A stretch of 64,000 bases of DNA. Source: DATLNF01 sp046590575. Lineage in GTDB: Bacteria > Actinomycetota > Actinomycetes > BP-191. This document shows positions 17,316 through 25,168 of this stretch, in pieces (positions within the stretch are counted from its first letter, which is position 1; each line of letters opens with the position of its first letter). The stretch lies in contig JBKJUS010000012.1 of the NCBI GenBank assembly GCA_046590575.1, positions 28,738-92,737 on the forward strand, read 5' to 3'. The position numbers and the translations under genes were made by a program. The notes under the pieces were generated by a model. That model was not told the DNA's origin and did no database searches. It saw only the letters and a list, made by a program, of their open reading frames with translations.

Positions 17316-17390
17316 TCAGCGGCGACCGCGGTAGTAACCGCCACCGCCGAGGAGCAGAACCAGCACGAGGATGATCAGCAGGATTGTCAT
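17316..17390 (-). CDS. DUF3309-like 24-residue membrane protein
   Basis: Hand translation from ATG at 17390 gives a hydrophobic stretch (TILLIILVLVLLLGGG) followed by a Gly/Tyr/Arg tail (GYYRGRR) and a stop. This matches the small DUF3309 family as I remember it: one helix, GGGGYY, basic end. It lies between dnaB and the PPOX-like gene on the same strand with room on both sides. Function unknown. The pattern is specific enough to rule out most chance ORFs. Confidence 0.7.
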   Translation of the reverse strand: MTILLIILVLVLLLGGGGYYRGRR

Positions 17391-17446
17391 GCAGTGGGCC
17401 TACCCAGGATGAAGTGCCCGCACGCCTCGAGACAACACACTCCTGA

Positions 17447-18805
17447 TCAGCCGTTGGGGGTCATGTCGACGAAGCGGCTGTAGTGACCCTGAAAGGCGAC
17501 TGTCACGGTGGCGGTCGGGCCGTTGCGGTGCTTCGCCACAATGAAGTCCGCCTCGCCAGCGCGGGGTGACTCCTTCTCGAACGCGTCCTCGCGGTAGAGC
17601 AGGATCACCATGTCGGCATCCTGCTCGAGGGATCCACTTTCGCGAAGGTCGGACAGCTGAGGCTTCTTGTCGGCGCGCTGCTCAGGCGATCGGTTGAGCT
17701 GCGAGATCGCGACAACGGGAACGTCGAGCTCCTTGGCCAGCAACTTCAACGACCGGGAGATCTCGCTGACCTCCTGCTGCCGGTTCTCCACCCGCTTGGG
17801 CGAGGACATCAGCTGCATGTAGTCGACGACGACGAGACGCAGGTCGTTGCGCTGCTTGAGCCGCCGCGCCTTGGCCCGGATCTCCATCATCGTGAGGTTG
17901 GGCGAGTCGTCGATGAACAGGGGCGCGTCAGCCACCTCGCCCATCCGACGGGCCAGCCGGGTCCAGTCGTCGTCGGTCATCTTGCCAGTGCGCAGACTCT
18001 GCAGGCTCACGCGCGCCTCGGCGGATAGCAGCCGCATGGTGATCTCGTGCTTGCTCATCTCCAGCGAGAAGATCACCGATGTCAGGCTGTGCTTGATCGA
18101 CGCAGCCCGCGCGAGGTCCAGACCCATCGTGGACTTGCCGATCGCGGGTCTCGCAGCCAGGATCACCAGCTGGCCGCCGTGCAGGCCATTGGTCAGGGTG
18201 TCGAGATCGGCAAAACCGGTTGGTACGCCGTGCATCGTGCCGTCGCGCGCCCCGATCGCTTCGATCTCGAGCAGGGTCGGCTGCAGCAGGTCGCCCAGCG
18301 GGATGTAGTCCTCGCTGGTTCGCCGCTCGGTGACCTCGAAGATCGCCTGCTGGGCGCGGTCGACCATGTCGTCGACGTCGCCGCCCTTGCCGGCATAGCC
18401 GAGCTGGACGATGCGGGTGCCAGCTTCCACCAGACGGCGGAGCACCGCCGCGTCGCGGACGATGCGGGCATAGAACCCCGCACTGGCCGCGGTCGGCACC
18501 GAGGCGACCAGGCTGTGCAGGTAGGGTCCGCCGCCGACGCGCGCCAGCTCCCCCAGACGGGTCAGCTCGGCCATCACCGTCACGGCGTCGGCGGGGTCGC
18601 CACGGCCGTAGAGGTCGACGATCGCGTCGAAGACGGTCTGGTGCGCTGGGCGATAGAAGTCGCCGGACTTGATGATCTCGATGACGTCGGCGATGGCGTC
18701 CTTGCTCAACAGCATGCCGCCGAGCACGCTCATCTCAGCTTCGAGGGCCTGCGGCGGGGTGCGCTCGAACTCCGCCGATGGCGCGATCGCCAGCTCGGCG
18801 GTCAT
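17447..18805 (-). CDS. dnaB: Replicative DNA helicase DnaB
   Basis: Hexameric fork helicase, 452 residues. N-terminal primase-interacting domain about 15-120 (PPQALEAEMSVLGGML), then the RecA-like motor with Walker A in ARPAIGKSTMGLDLAR, Walker B in RLVVVDYMQLM, and a DxxQLNR-type segment AISQLNRSPEQR. Both RecA motifs are uninterrupted, so there is no intein, unlike many mycobacterial homologues. ATG at 18805 is chosen by homology; the frame upstream to 19045 is non-coding. Downstream of the S6-SSB-S18-L9 operon, as in many actinobacteria. DnaA-box-like sites lie about 200-290 bases upstream. Confidence 0.95.
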   Translation of the reverse strand: MTAELAIAPSAEFERTPPQALEAEMSVLGGMLLSKDAIADVIEIIKSGDFYRPAHQTVFDAIVDLYGRGDPADAVTVMAELTRLGELARVGGGPYLHSLVASVPTAASAGFYARIVRDAAVLRRLVEAGTRIVQLGYAGKGGDVDDMVDRAQQAIFEVTERRTSEDYIPLGDLLQPTLLEIEAIGARDGTMHGVPTGFADLDTLTNGLHGGQLVILAARPAIGKSTMGLDLARAASIKHSLTSVIFSLEMSKHEITMRLLSAEARVSLQSLRTGKMTDDDWTRLARRMGEVADAPLFIDDSPNLTMMEIRAKARRLKQRNDLRLVVVDYMQLMSSPKRVENRQQEVSEISRSLKLLAKELDVPVVAISQLNRSPEQRADKKPQLSDLRESGSLEQDADMVILLYREDAFEKESPRAGEADFIVAKHRNGPTATVTVAFQGHYSRFVDMTPNG

Positions 18806-19006
18806 TGGGACGTCCAAAGTCGGGTCATGAATGAGTTGTACGAGGCAGGTCTGACAGTTCGCGGCACGATGCGATGGCCCCTGGGGACGACGAAGTGAAG
18901 TGGCGGAGTCGGCCAGCGTAGGAGCGCTGGCCGTACGCCGGAAGCACGCCCTGTGCGCCGCGCTGGGGAGCGCCTGTGGGCCACGCCGCATGCTCGGTGC
19001 GCTCGG

Positions 19007-19091
19007 TGTGGACGAAGGTGGTCGGTCTGTGGACAACGGTGGCACAGAACCGGACGATGCCGTACAGGTGAACCGCGCCGGCTGTGGACGA
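19007..19091. promoter_or_regulatory. Cluster of three DnaA-box-like 9-mers upstream of dnaB
   Basis: TGTGGACGA at 19007-19015, TGTGGACAA at 19028-19036 and TGTGGACGA at 19083-19091, all in one orientation. The middle one is the exact reverse complement of TTGTCCACA, the high-GC actinobacterial DnaA box; the others differ at one base. At this GC content three such sites in 85 bases are not expected by chance. Likely DnaA binding that regulates dnaB, or a DnaA-titrating site. Confidence 0.6.
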
Positions 19092-19135
19092 AAGAAAATT
19101 CTGTCGTGGACGCATCGGCGGGGGTGGACGGACGC

Positions 19136-19174
19136 GGGCCCGGCGCCTCCTGGCGAACAGGAGAGGCCGGGCCC
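19136..19174 (-). terminator. Strong hairpin after rplI
   Basis: A 17-base stem with two mismatched positions and a 5-base loop, GC-rich (GGGCCCGGC on one arm, GCCGGGCCC on the other), about 20 bases past the rplI stop. No T-tract follows, as is common in actinobacterial terminators. Placed to end the rpsF operon transcript before dnaB. Confidence 0.65.
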
Positions 19175-19193
19175 GGCGTACGACGGAGCGCTG

Positions 19194-19643
19194 CTACTTG
19201 GCCGCGACGACCTCGAGGGTCACAGTCGCGTCGACCTCGGCGTGGATCTTGACTGATACCTGGTGCGAGCCGAGCGACTTGATCGGCGTCGTCATGACCA
19301 CGCGACGCTTGTCGATCTTCGGGCCACCGGCCTTCGCCACCGCGGCGACGACGTCAGCCGTCGTCACCGAACCGAAGAGCTTGCCACCATCGCCGGCTCG
19401 CACCGGCAGGGTGACGGTCAAGGTCGACAGCGTCGACGCGAGCTCGCGGGCGTGACCGGCATCGCGGACCTCGCGGACCTCGCGAGCCCGCTTGATCGTC
19501 GCGATCTGCTTCTCCGCGCCGCGGGTGGCGAGGATGGCCAGGCTTTGCGGAACGAGGTAGTTGCGGCCGTAGCCGTCGGCCACGTCGACGATGTCGCCGG
19601 GGGAGCCGAGATTGGAGACTTCCTGGGTCAGGATGACTTTCAT
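19194..19643 (-). CDS. rplI: 50S ribosomal protein L9
   Basis: Ribosomal protein binding 23S rRNA near the L1 stalk. 149 residues, normal length. Typical N-terminal domain: MKVILTQEVSNLGSPGD followed by VADGYGRNYLVPQ, then a long central helix and the C-terminal domain (TLTVTLPVRAGDGGKLFGSV). Last gene of the rpsF-ssb-rpsR-rplI operon, 12 bases after rpsR; a hairpin follows. Confidence 0.97.
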   Translation of the reverse strand: MKVILTQEVSNLGSPGDIVDVADGYGRNYLVPQSLAILATRGAEKQIATIKRAREVREVRDAGHARELASTLSTLTVTLPVRAGDGGKLFGSVTTADVVAAVAKAGGPKIDKRRVVMTTPIKSLGSHQVSVKIHAEVDATVTLEVVAAK

Positions 19644-19655
19644 GATCCCCGGCCC

Positions 19656-19892
19656 CTATCGCGCAGTGCTGGTGTAGGGCAGCAGCGCCATCTCGCGGCT
19701 GGTCTTCACGGCCATCGCGACGTCACGCTGGTGCTGGCTGCAGTTGCCCGACACCCGGCGGGCGCGGATCTTGCCGCGGTCGGAGACGAACTTGCGCAGC
19801 AAGTTGGTGTCCTTGTAGTCGACGAACCGGACCTTGTCCTTGCAGAAGACGCAGACCTTCTTCTTCGGCTTGCGTGCTGGAGGCTTCGCCAT
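19656..19892 (-). CDS. rpsR: 30S ribosomal protein S18
   Basis: 78 residues; partner of S6 on the 30S platform. Recognised by KVCVFCKDKVRFVDYKDTNL and RKFVSDRGKIRARRVSGNC. The Cys residues (CVFC plus Cys near 50) mark the zinc-binding (C+) paralogue type. If a zinc-free S18 exists elsewhere in the genome, this copy would be used in zinc-replete conditions. Third gene of the operon. Confidence 0.96.
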   Translation of the reverse strand: MAKPPARKPKKKVCVFCKDKVRFVDYKDTNLLRKFVSDRGKIRARRVSGNCSQHQRDVAMAVKTSREMALLPYTSTAR

Positions 19893-19931
19893 CGGGTGCT
19901 GCTTTCGTGTCAGGTGAGTGGGAGGACTTGC

Positions 19932-20456
19932 TTAGAAAGGAGGCTCGTCGGACGACGCTGCGGGGCCCGCTGCGGCCCACGGGTCCTGCACGGGAGCGCC
20001 GCCCTCAGCGGACTGGCCGCCGCCAAAGCCGCCGCCACCGCCTTGGCCGCCGCCACTGGACGGACCGCCGAAGCCACCACCACCGCCATTGCGTTGGACC
20101 TTGTTGACCTTGGCGGTGGCGTACTTGAGCGACGGGCCGACCTCGTCGACCTCGACCTCGTACACCGTGCGCTTCTCGCCTTCCTTGGTCTCGTAGGACC
20201 GCTGCTTGAGCCGGCCGGAGACAATCACCCGAGCGCCACGGGTGAGCGACTCGGCGACGTTCTCCGCGGCCTGCCGCCAGATCGAGCAACGGAGGAACAG
20301 CGCGTCGCCGTCCTTCCACTCATTGGTGGTCTTGTCGAGGAAGCGCGGCGTCGAGGCCACGGTGAAGTTGGCGACCGCCGCACCGTTGGCAGTGAAGCGC
20401 AGCTCGGGGTCGTCGGTGATGTTGCCGATGATCGTGATGGTGGTGTCGTTGGCCAT
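19932..20456 (-). CDS. ssb: Single-stranded DNA-binding protein
   Basis: 174 residues. OB-fold 1-115 (TTITIIGNITDDPELRFT, then RCSIWRQAAENVAESLTRGARVIVSGRLKQRSYE), a Gly-rich disordered linker (about 120-155, GGGGFGG-type runs) and the conserved acidic tip SSDEPPF that recruits replication and repair partners. Between rpsF and rpsR, the usual actinobacterial order. ATG at 20456. Confidence 0.96.
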   Translation of the reverse strand: MANDTTITIIGNITDDPELRFTANGAAVANFTVASTPRFLDKTTNEWKDGDALFLRCSIWRQAAENVAESLTRGARVIVSGRLKQRSYETKEGEKRTVYEVEVDEVGPSLKYATAKVNKVQRNGGGGGFGGPSSGGGQGGGGGFGGGQSAEGGAPVQDPWAAAGPAASSDEPPF

Positions 20457-20558
20457 GTCTTGGTCCTCGTTGCCCTTCCGGTGCTGGCAGTGACGCCGGC
20501 GAACTCTTGTCCCACGGCGGGTGCCGGGGACCGGGCGGGGAAGGGGTGGGGGTCGGGT

Positions 20559-20849
20559 TTAGTGAAGCTCGGGCCGCATGATCTTGGTGCGCATGACCGA
20601 CTCAGAGAGGTTCATCTGCCGGTCGAGTTCTTTCACAGTCGCCGGCTCAGCCTGCATGTCGACGACGGCGTAGATGCCCTCGGTCTTCTTGTTGATCTCG
20701 AAGGACAGGCGTCGCCGGCCCCAGATGTCGACCTTGTCGACGGTGCCGCCGGCGTCGCGAACGACGCCGAGGAACTGGTCGAGGGCTGGGGCGACGGTGC
20801 GCTCCTCGAGATCGGGATCGAGGATGACCATCATTTCGTAGTGACGCAT
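20559..20849 (-). CDS. rpsF: 30S ribosomal protein S6
   Basis: 96 residues: MRHYEMMVILDPDLEE at the start, KVDIWGRRRLSFEINKK in the middle and SVMRTKIMRPE at the end are characteristic. Excellent ribosome site AAGGAGGTAGGG before ATG 20849. First gene of the ribosomal/SSB operon. A 7-base-pair hairpin in the leader may bind the S6:S18 complex. Confidence 0.96.
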   Translation of the reverse strand: MRHYEMMVILDPDLEERTVAPALDQFLGVVRDAGGTVDKVDIWGRRRLSFEINKKTEGIYAVVDMQAEPATVKELDRQMNLSESVMRTKIMRPELH

Positions 20850-20878
20850 GAAGAGCCCTACCTCCTTCGGACTAGGCG

Positions 20879-20897
20879 GTCACGGGCACTCCGTGAC
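20879..20897 (-). promoter_or_regulatory. Leader hairpin of the rpsF operon (candidate S6:S18 autoregulatory element)
   Basis: Perfect 7-base-pair stem GTCACGG/CCGTGAC with loop AGTGC, ending 29 bases before the rpsF start. A TAGCCT box (20929-20934) upstream could be the -10. S6:S18 leader motifs occur in other bacteria; I do not see enough of the consensus to be sure. Confidence 0.4.
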
Positions 20898-21023
20898 AGG
20901 AGGGTCGTTCGCGTCAACGAACTGCCCGAGGCTAACACGGAGCGACCCCCACGGCCGAACCCGCTGTCATCGAGGGTAGCCAGCCGATGCGACAAGCTTC
21001 GTCGGCGTACGGCGATCTGTGGA

Positions 21024-21821
21024 TCAGTCCGAGGAGGGCATCGCCAGCAGGGCGCGGACCTGCGCAGACACGACACCGCCGAGCGCGACGAGGGCGATGA
21101 AGGCCGGCAGCCCGCGCCCCCGGCCGGTGGCCGGCCGAGGACCGAGTCCCCCGCTACCGAGGTCCACCAGTGGCTCGTCCGACGCTGACTCAGCCGGCTC
21201 CGGCGCCACCGACGGGAGCGGTGGCTCCGACTTCACCGGCAGCTGGCCCGGTGCCACCGAGGGCAGCCCGAGTGCCGGTGGGGGTGCGCTGGATCCGCTC
21301 GACGACGGAGCTGCCGACCGCTGGGTCGGGCTACGGGTGGGCGCCGGGCTCGGTGTCGTGGGTCGGGCGGACGGCGTGCGGCTCGCCGTCGGTCGAGGCG
21401 TGGCCGTCGTCCGGGTGGGCCGAGGTGCGGGCTTCGGCGCCGTCACGACGACCGACCCCCGCATCCCGGTCGTCGCGGAGCCGTGCGTCTTGCAGAAGTA
21501 CGTGTACGTCCCAGCAGCGTCGAAGGTGAACGTCGTGGACCGGCTGACGAGCGGGATGGAGCTGTCCTTGGTCCAGTTCTCACTCGCCGAGGTGACGGTG
21601 TGGTTGACCCCACCGGTGGTCGTCCACGTGACCGTGTCGCCGACCAGGATCGTGACGGCCTTGGGAGCGAAGGTGTTGGTGCCCGTCGCCGAGACAGCGG
21701 CGTTGGCGGCATGCGCCGCGCCCAACCCGCCCAGCATCGCCCCGCCGCAGAGCACTCCGGCTGCTAGGAGGACGGCCCCGGCCGTCGCCAGCCGGCCGCG
21801 CCGTGGAAGGTCGCTCACCAC
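21024..21821 (-). CDS. Secreted/membrane-anchored plastocyanin-like cupredoxin
   Basis: 265 residues. Signal peptide (TAGAVLLAAGVLCGGAML ... AAHA), then a cupredoxin domain about 35-125 with the type-1 copper ligands visible in order: His in GGVNHTVTS, Cys in YFCKTHG, His three residues later, and Met in GMRGSVVV. A Pro/Ser/Thr-rich wall-spanning stretch (about 130-235) and a C-terminal hydrophobic helix (LPAFIALVALGGVVSAQV) follow. GTG at 21821 or 21818 is the likely start; longer frames cross into the divergent aldehyde dehydrogenase gene. Probably an electron-transfer or copper-binding protein at the membrane surface. Confidence 0.83.
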   Translation of the reverse strand: MVSDLPRRGRLATAGAVLLAAGVLCGGAMLGGLGAAHAANAAVSATGTNTFAPKAVTILVGDTVTWTTTGGVNHTVTSASENWTKDSSIPLVSRSTTFTFDAAGTYTYFCKTHGSATTGMRGSVVVTAPKPAPRPTRTTATPRPTASRTPSARPTTPSPAPTRSPTQRSAAPSSSGSSAPPPALGLPSVAPGQLPVKSEPPLPSVAPEPAESASDEPLVDLGSGGLGPRPATGRGRGLPAFIALVALGGVVSAQVRALLAMPSSD

Positions 21822-21888
21822 CTGAGTGTCGCATCCGCAGGGCGGATCCGCTTGTGGCCGCGGGGTGCTGCGGCGTAGAAGGAGAGTC

Positions 21889-23397
21889 ATGGAAGACACC
21901 CATCTCCTTTTCGTCGACGGGGCCCTGTGCCCTGCCGCCTCCGGCGCGACCTTTGTCTCGCGCGACCCATCGACCGGCGAGGCGGTCGGCGTCTTCGCCG
22001 ACGCCGGAGCCGACGACGCCGAGCGGGCGATCGCCGCCGCGCGCCGGGCGTTCGACAGCAGCGACTGGGCGACGCAGGGCCGCGATTCACGTATTCGCGC
22101 CGTCCGTGCCTTCGTCGAGGGCATCACCGCGCGGCTGCCCGACTTCATCGAGATGGAGATCCGCGACGCCGGGCACACCGCCCGGCTGGCCAACCTCTTC
22201 ACCGTGCCGCTCGCGGTGGAGCATGCACGCCAGCAGATCGAGCTTTACGAGCAGATGCGTGAGATCGAGGCGCTTCCGCTCATCACCACACCCTCGACGA
22301 GCTGGAACTACGTACGCCGGGAGCCGCTCGGCGTCGTCAGCGCGATCAGCCCGTTCAACTTTCCGCTGCTCATCGCCATGTGGAAGATCGCCCCCGCCTT
22401 GGTGACCGGCTGCACCGTCGTCCTCAAGCCTTCGCCCTACACGCCGGGCACGGCCGCTCTCCTCGGCGAAGTGGCCGCGGCGTCCGACCTGCCGCCGGGT
22501 GTCCTCAACGTGCTGACTTCGACATCAATCGGCGTCGGCGAGGTGATGAGTGCGAGCCCGCTCGTCGACAAGGTCGCCTTCACTGGCTCGACCGAGGTCG
22601 GCAAGCGAATCATGCGCAGCGGCGCCGACACAGTGAAGCACCTGACCCTTGAGCTGGGTGGCAAGGGCGCCACCATCCTGCTCGACGACGCCGACCTCGA
22701 CGTCGCAGTCGCCGGCGCGGCATGGGGCTTCCTCATGCACCAGGGTCAGGCCTGCGAGTCGGGCACGCGACTGCTCGTGCCGCGGTCGTCGTACGACGAG
22801 GTGCTCGACCGGCTGGTCGCCACCGTCGAGTCTCTGAGCGTGGGGCCGGCTGCCGACTTCTCCTCCGACCTTGGGCCGTTAGTCAACGCCGCTCAGGTCG
22901 AGCGGGTGCAGCGCTACGTCAAGCTTGGCTTGGACCAGGGCGCCCGGTTGGTCACCGGCGGCACGGTGCTGGCCGAGGGCGAGCACAGTCGGGGCCACTT
23001 CCACGCCCCCACCGTCTTTGCCGACGTCACCAACGACATGACGATCGCCCAGGAGGAGATCTTCGGACCGGTCCTGTCCGTCATCCCTTACGCGACCGAG
23101 GGCGAGGCCGTCGCAATCGCCAACGACTCGCCGTACGGCCTGGCCGGGTCGGTCTGGTCTCGCGACGTGCCACGTGCGATCACGGTCGCCCACCGGATCC
23201 GCAGCGGCACGGTGTGGGTCAACGACGTGCATCTGCTCAACGGGTACGCGCCTTTCGGCGGCTACAAGCAGTCCGGCGTCGGCCGTGAGCTCGGACCGGC
23301 CGGTCCGGACGGCTACCTCCAGATCAAGCACGTGCATGTCGACCAGTCCCCGTCGCTGGCGCAGAAGTTCTGGTACGGCGTCATCGGCCTCGAGTAG
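21889..23397 (+). CDS. Aldehyde dehydrogenase family protein
   Basis: NAD(P)-dependent oxidation of an aldehyde to the acid; 502 residues, normal. NAD-binding segment AISPFNFPLLIAMWKIAPAL, catalytic-base Glu in LELGGKG, nucleophile Cys in GQACESGTRL, and NDVHLLNGYAPFGGYKQSGVGRE near the end. ATG at 21889 follows GAAGGAGAG. Substrate unknown; the gene stands alone between two exported proteins transcribed away from it or towards it. Confidence 0.93.
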   Translation: MEDTHLLFVDGALCPAASGATFVSRDPSTGEAVGVFADAGADDAERAIAAARRAFDSSDWATQGRDSRIRAVRAFVEGITARLPDFIEMEIRDAGHTARLANLFTVPLAVEHARQQIELYEQMREIEALPLITTPSTSWNYVRREPLGVVSAISPFNFPLLIAMWKIAPALVTGCTVVLKPSPYTPGTAALLGEVAAASDLPPGVLNVLTSTSIGVGEVMSASPLVDKVAFTGSTEVGKRIMRSGADTVKHLTLELGGKGATILLDDADLDVAVAGAAWGFLMHQGQACESGTRLLVPRSSYDEVLDRLVATVESLSVGPAADFSSDLGPLVNAAQVERVQRYVKLGLDQGARLVTGGTVLAEGEHSRGHFHAPTVFADVTNDMTIAQEEIFGPVLSVIPYATEGEAVAIANDSPYGLAGSVWSRDVPRAITVAHRIRSGTVWVNDVHLLNGYAPFGGYKQSGVGRELGPAGPDGYLQIKHVHVDQSPSLAQKFWYGVIGLE

Positions 23398-23398
23398 C

Positions 23399-23414
23399 GC
23401 GGCCCGTCGGCCGC
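23399..23414 (+). terminator. Short hairpin after aldehyde dehydrogenase gene
   Basis: GCGGCC-CGTC-GGCCGC just past the stop codon, in a 44-base gap between converging genes. Only 6 base pairs and no T-tract, so a weak candidate. Confidence 0.35.
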
Positions 23415-23441
23415 CGAAATCCTTGATTGTGAAACGACAGG

Positions 23442-24242
23442 CTACGGCGAGCGGGTGGGTGAGGGCGTTGGGCTGGCAATCACCGGCGCCGAAGTCGGCG
23501 AGGGCGTCGGGCGCGCCGGGATGACGACGGTGAGGGTACGCCGCGCGTTCTCCTCCGGTGTGCCGTCGCACGGACGTGCGGTGTTGGCCGTGACGACGAC
23601 CGTGAAGGTGCCCGCTGCCTCGTAGGGGTGCGTCACCGTGAACGTCTTGTCGATCGGCTGAGCCCGGTATCCGGGAGCAGGCGACGACGGCGTGGTCCGG
23701 CAGCTTGCGGGGGGGCGCCGGGAGTACACCTGATTCGTGCCGTCGCCAAAGTTGATGCTGCCGTCGACCTCACTGCCGTCGTTGTCGCGCACCCGGATGC
23801 GGAAACGCACCGCGGGCGGGTCGCCGCTGATCGGCTCGCCGACCACGTCGAGGGTCAGGCCTTTCGCTGGGAAGCCGCCACCCGACGACCGCGTCGGGGT
23901 GGCGGTCGGCGTGGCACTCGGCGCTCGCGCGGGTGCCGGGCTGGCCGTCGTCGACGGCGTGCCCACCGGCGTCGGCATCGACGTCGGAGCGACCGACGCT
24001 GTGGGGACAACCGCTCCGCTCGGGCTCGGCGCGCTGGTGGGACTCGGCGTCACCGGGTCTGCTGCAGTCGGGCTCGGCGACACCGATGGGGCGCTGGTCG
24101 TCGTCGCGTCGTCGTCGTCGTTGGCCACGACGTACGCCGTGCCGACTCCTGCACCCAGGACCAGGACGATGGCGGCCACAAGCCACGGCCAGCGGGGACG
24201 CGACCGGGTCACCCCGTCGTCACCGACGTGGACGAAGCTCAT
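23442..24242 (-). CDS. Membrane-anchored Pro/Thr-rich protein with PKD-like domain
   Basis: 266 residues. Short cytoplasmic N-terminus, one membrane helix (WPWLVAAIVLVLGAGVGTAYVV), a long Ser/Thr/Pro linker (about 45-130), a beta domain about 140-245 ending in VTHPYEAAGTFTVVVTA (PKD-like) and a Pro/Ser tail. ATG at 24242 follows GAGGGGG. It looks like a type-II wall-spanning protein displaying an Ig-like domain. Role unknown; it converges on the aldehyde dehydrogenase gene. Confidence 0.75.
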   Translation of the reverse strand: MSFVHVGDDGVTRSRPRWPWLVAAIVLVLGAGVGTAYVVANDDDDATTTSAPSVSPSPTAADPVTPSPTSAPSPSGAVVPTASVAPTSMPTPVGTPSTTASPAPARAPSATPTATPTRSSGGGFPAKGLTLDVVGEPISGDPPAVRFRIRVRDNDGSEVDGSINFGDGTNQVYSRRPPASCRTTPSSPAPGYRAQPIDKTFTVTHPYEAAGTFTVVVTANTARPCDGTPEENARRTLTVVIPARPTPSPTSAPVIASPTPSPTRSP

Positions 24243-24405
24243 GAATCCCCCTCGACGTAATGGTCCTGACGTTGCGCATTCTGCACGTGCGCGGCCGATT
24301 CGGCGGGCAAACTGACAGACGACCCGCCGGAGCCGCTGGCGGTGGCCACGGCACCGGCCGCCACGGGCGCCGTAGGACATGCCGCCGAGAAGTAAGGTCC
24401 AGCAC

Positions 24406-25164
24406 ATGCTGATCGGTGCCCATGTCGACCCCCTGGACCCCCTGACCGAGGCGAAAGCGCGCGACGCCGATCTCGTGCAGATCTTCCTGGCCGACCCGCA
24501 GGGCTGGGCGAAGCCGGCGCCACGCGCTGACGCGGAGGCGCTGCGAGACAGTGAGATCGCCGTCTACGTGCACGCGCCGTACATCGTCAACGTTGCGACG
24601 ACCAACAACAAGATCCGCATCCCGAGCCGCAAGATCCTGCAGCAGCACTGCGACGCCGCAGCGACCGTCGGAGCTGTCGGCGTGATCGTGCACGGCGGCC
24701 ATGTCGGCGACGAGAGCGAGATCGAGACCGGGCTCGACAACTGGCGGAAGACCTTTGAGCGGCTCGAGTCATCAGTGCCGGTGCTCATCGAGAACACCGC
24801 CGGCGGTAACCACGCGATGGCCCGGCGCTTCGACACGCTCGCCCGACTGTGGGAGACGCTCGACGGCTACGACGTCGGCTTCTGCCTCGACACCTGCCAC
24901 GCGCACGCCGGCGGCGAAGCGCTCGTCGGCGTCGTCGAGCGGGTCCTCGCCATCACCGGCCGGATCGACCTGGTGCACGCCAACGACTCCAAAGACCCGG
25001 CCAACTCTGGCCGCGACCGGCACGAGAACTTCGGCAGCGGCCAGATCGACCCCGACGTACTGGTCTCGGTCGTCCGTACAGCGGGCGCACCCGTCGTCTG
25101 CGAGACGCCAGGCGGAGTCGACGGGCAGGCCGCCGACATCGCCTTTCTCCGCGACCGCCTTTAA
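24406..25164 (+). CDS. nfo: Deoxyribonuclease IV (apurinic/apyrimidinic endonuclease)
   Basis: Base-excision-repair endonuclease IV, an eight-stranded TIM barrel using three zinc ions; 252 residues. Ligand-bearing motifs: VYVHAPYIVN, VIVHGGHVG, VLIENTAGG, GFCLDTCHAHAGG, DLVHANDSKDPANSG, DRHENFGSG and VCETPG. ATG at 24406 (MLIGAHVD) follows TAAGG and matches the family's N-terminus; an upstream ATG at 24379 is less likely. It ends 4 bases before the converging BNR gene. Confidence 0.93.
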   Translation: MLIGAHVDPLDPLTEAKARDADLVQIFLADPQGWAKPAPRADAEALRDSEIAVYVHAPYIVNVATTNNKIRIPSRKILQQHCDAAATVGAVGVIVHGGHVGDESEIETGLDNWRKTFERLESSVPVLIENTAGGNHAMARRFDTLARLWETLDGYDVGFCLDTCHAHAGGEALVGVVERVLAITGRIDLVHANDSKDPANSGRDRHENFGSGQIDPDVLVSVVRTAGAPVVCETPGGVDGQAADIAFLRDRL

Positions 25165-25168
25165 CGGG

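Larger units (their letters stand above)
18806..19193. other. rplI-dnaB intergenic region
   Basis: This 388-base gap has no credible ORF. From the rplI side it contains a strong hairpin (19136-19174) and three DnaA-box-like sites (19007-19091), and then the dnaB promoter region. TACAAC about 40 bases before the dnaB start might be a -10 but is not convincing. Confidence 0.55.

Noticed and set aside
17447..18805. Possible intein in dnaB, as in many mycobacteria
   Set aside because: Walker A and the downstream motifs are contiguous and total length is normal at 452 residues.
19007..19091. DnaA-box cluster as the chromosomal origin itself
   Set aside because: Too few boxes, no AT-rich unwinding element, and no dnaA or dnaN beside it.
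24379..24405. Upstream ATG for endonuclease IV
   Set aside because: Adds nine residues with no homology and lacks the TAAGG site seen before 24406.
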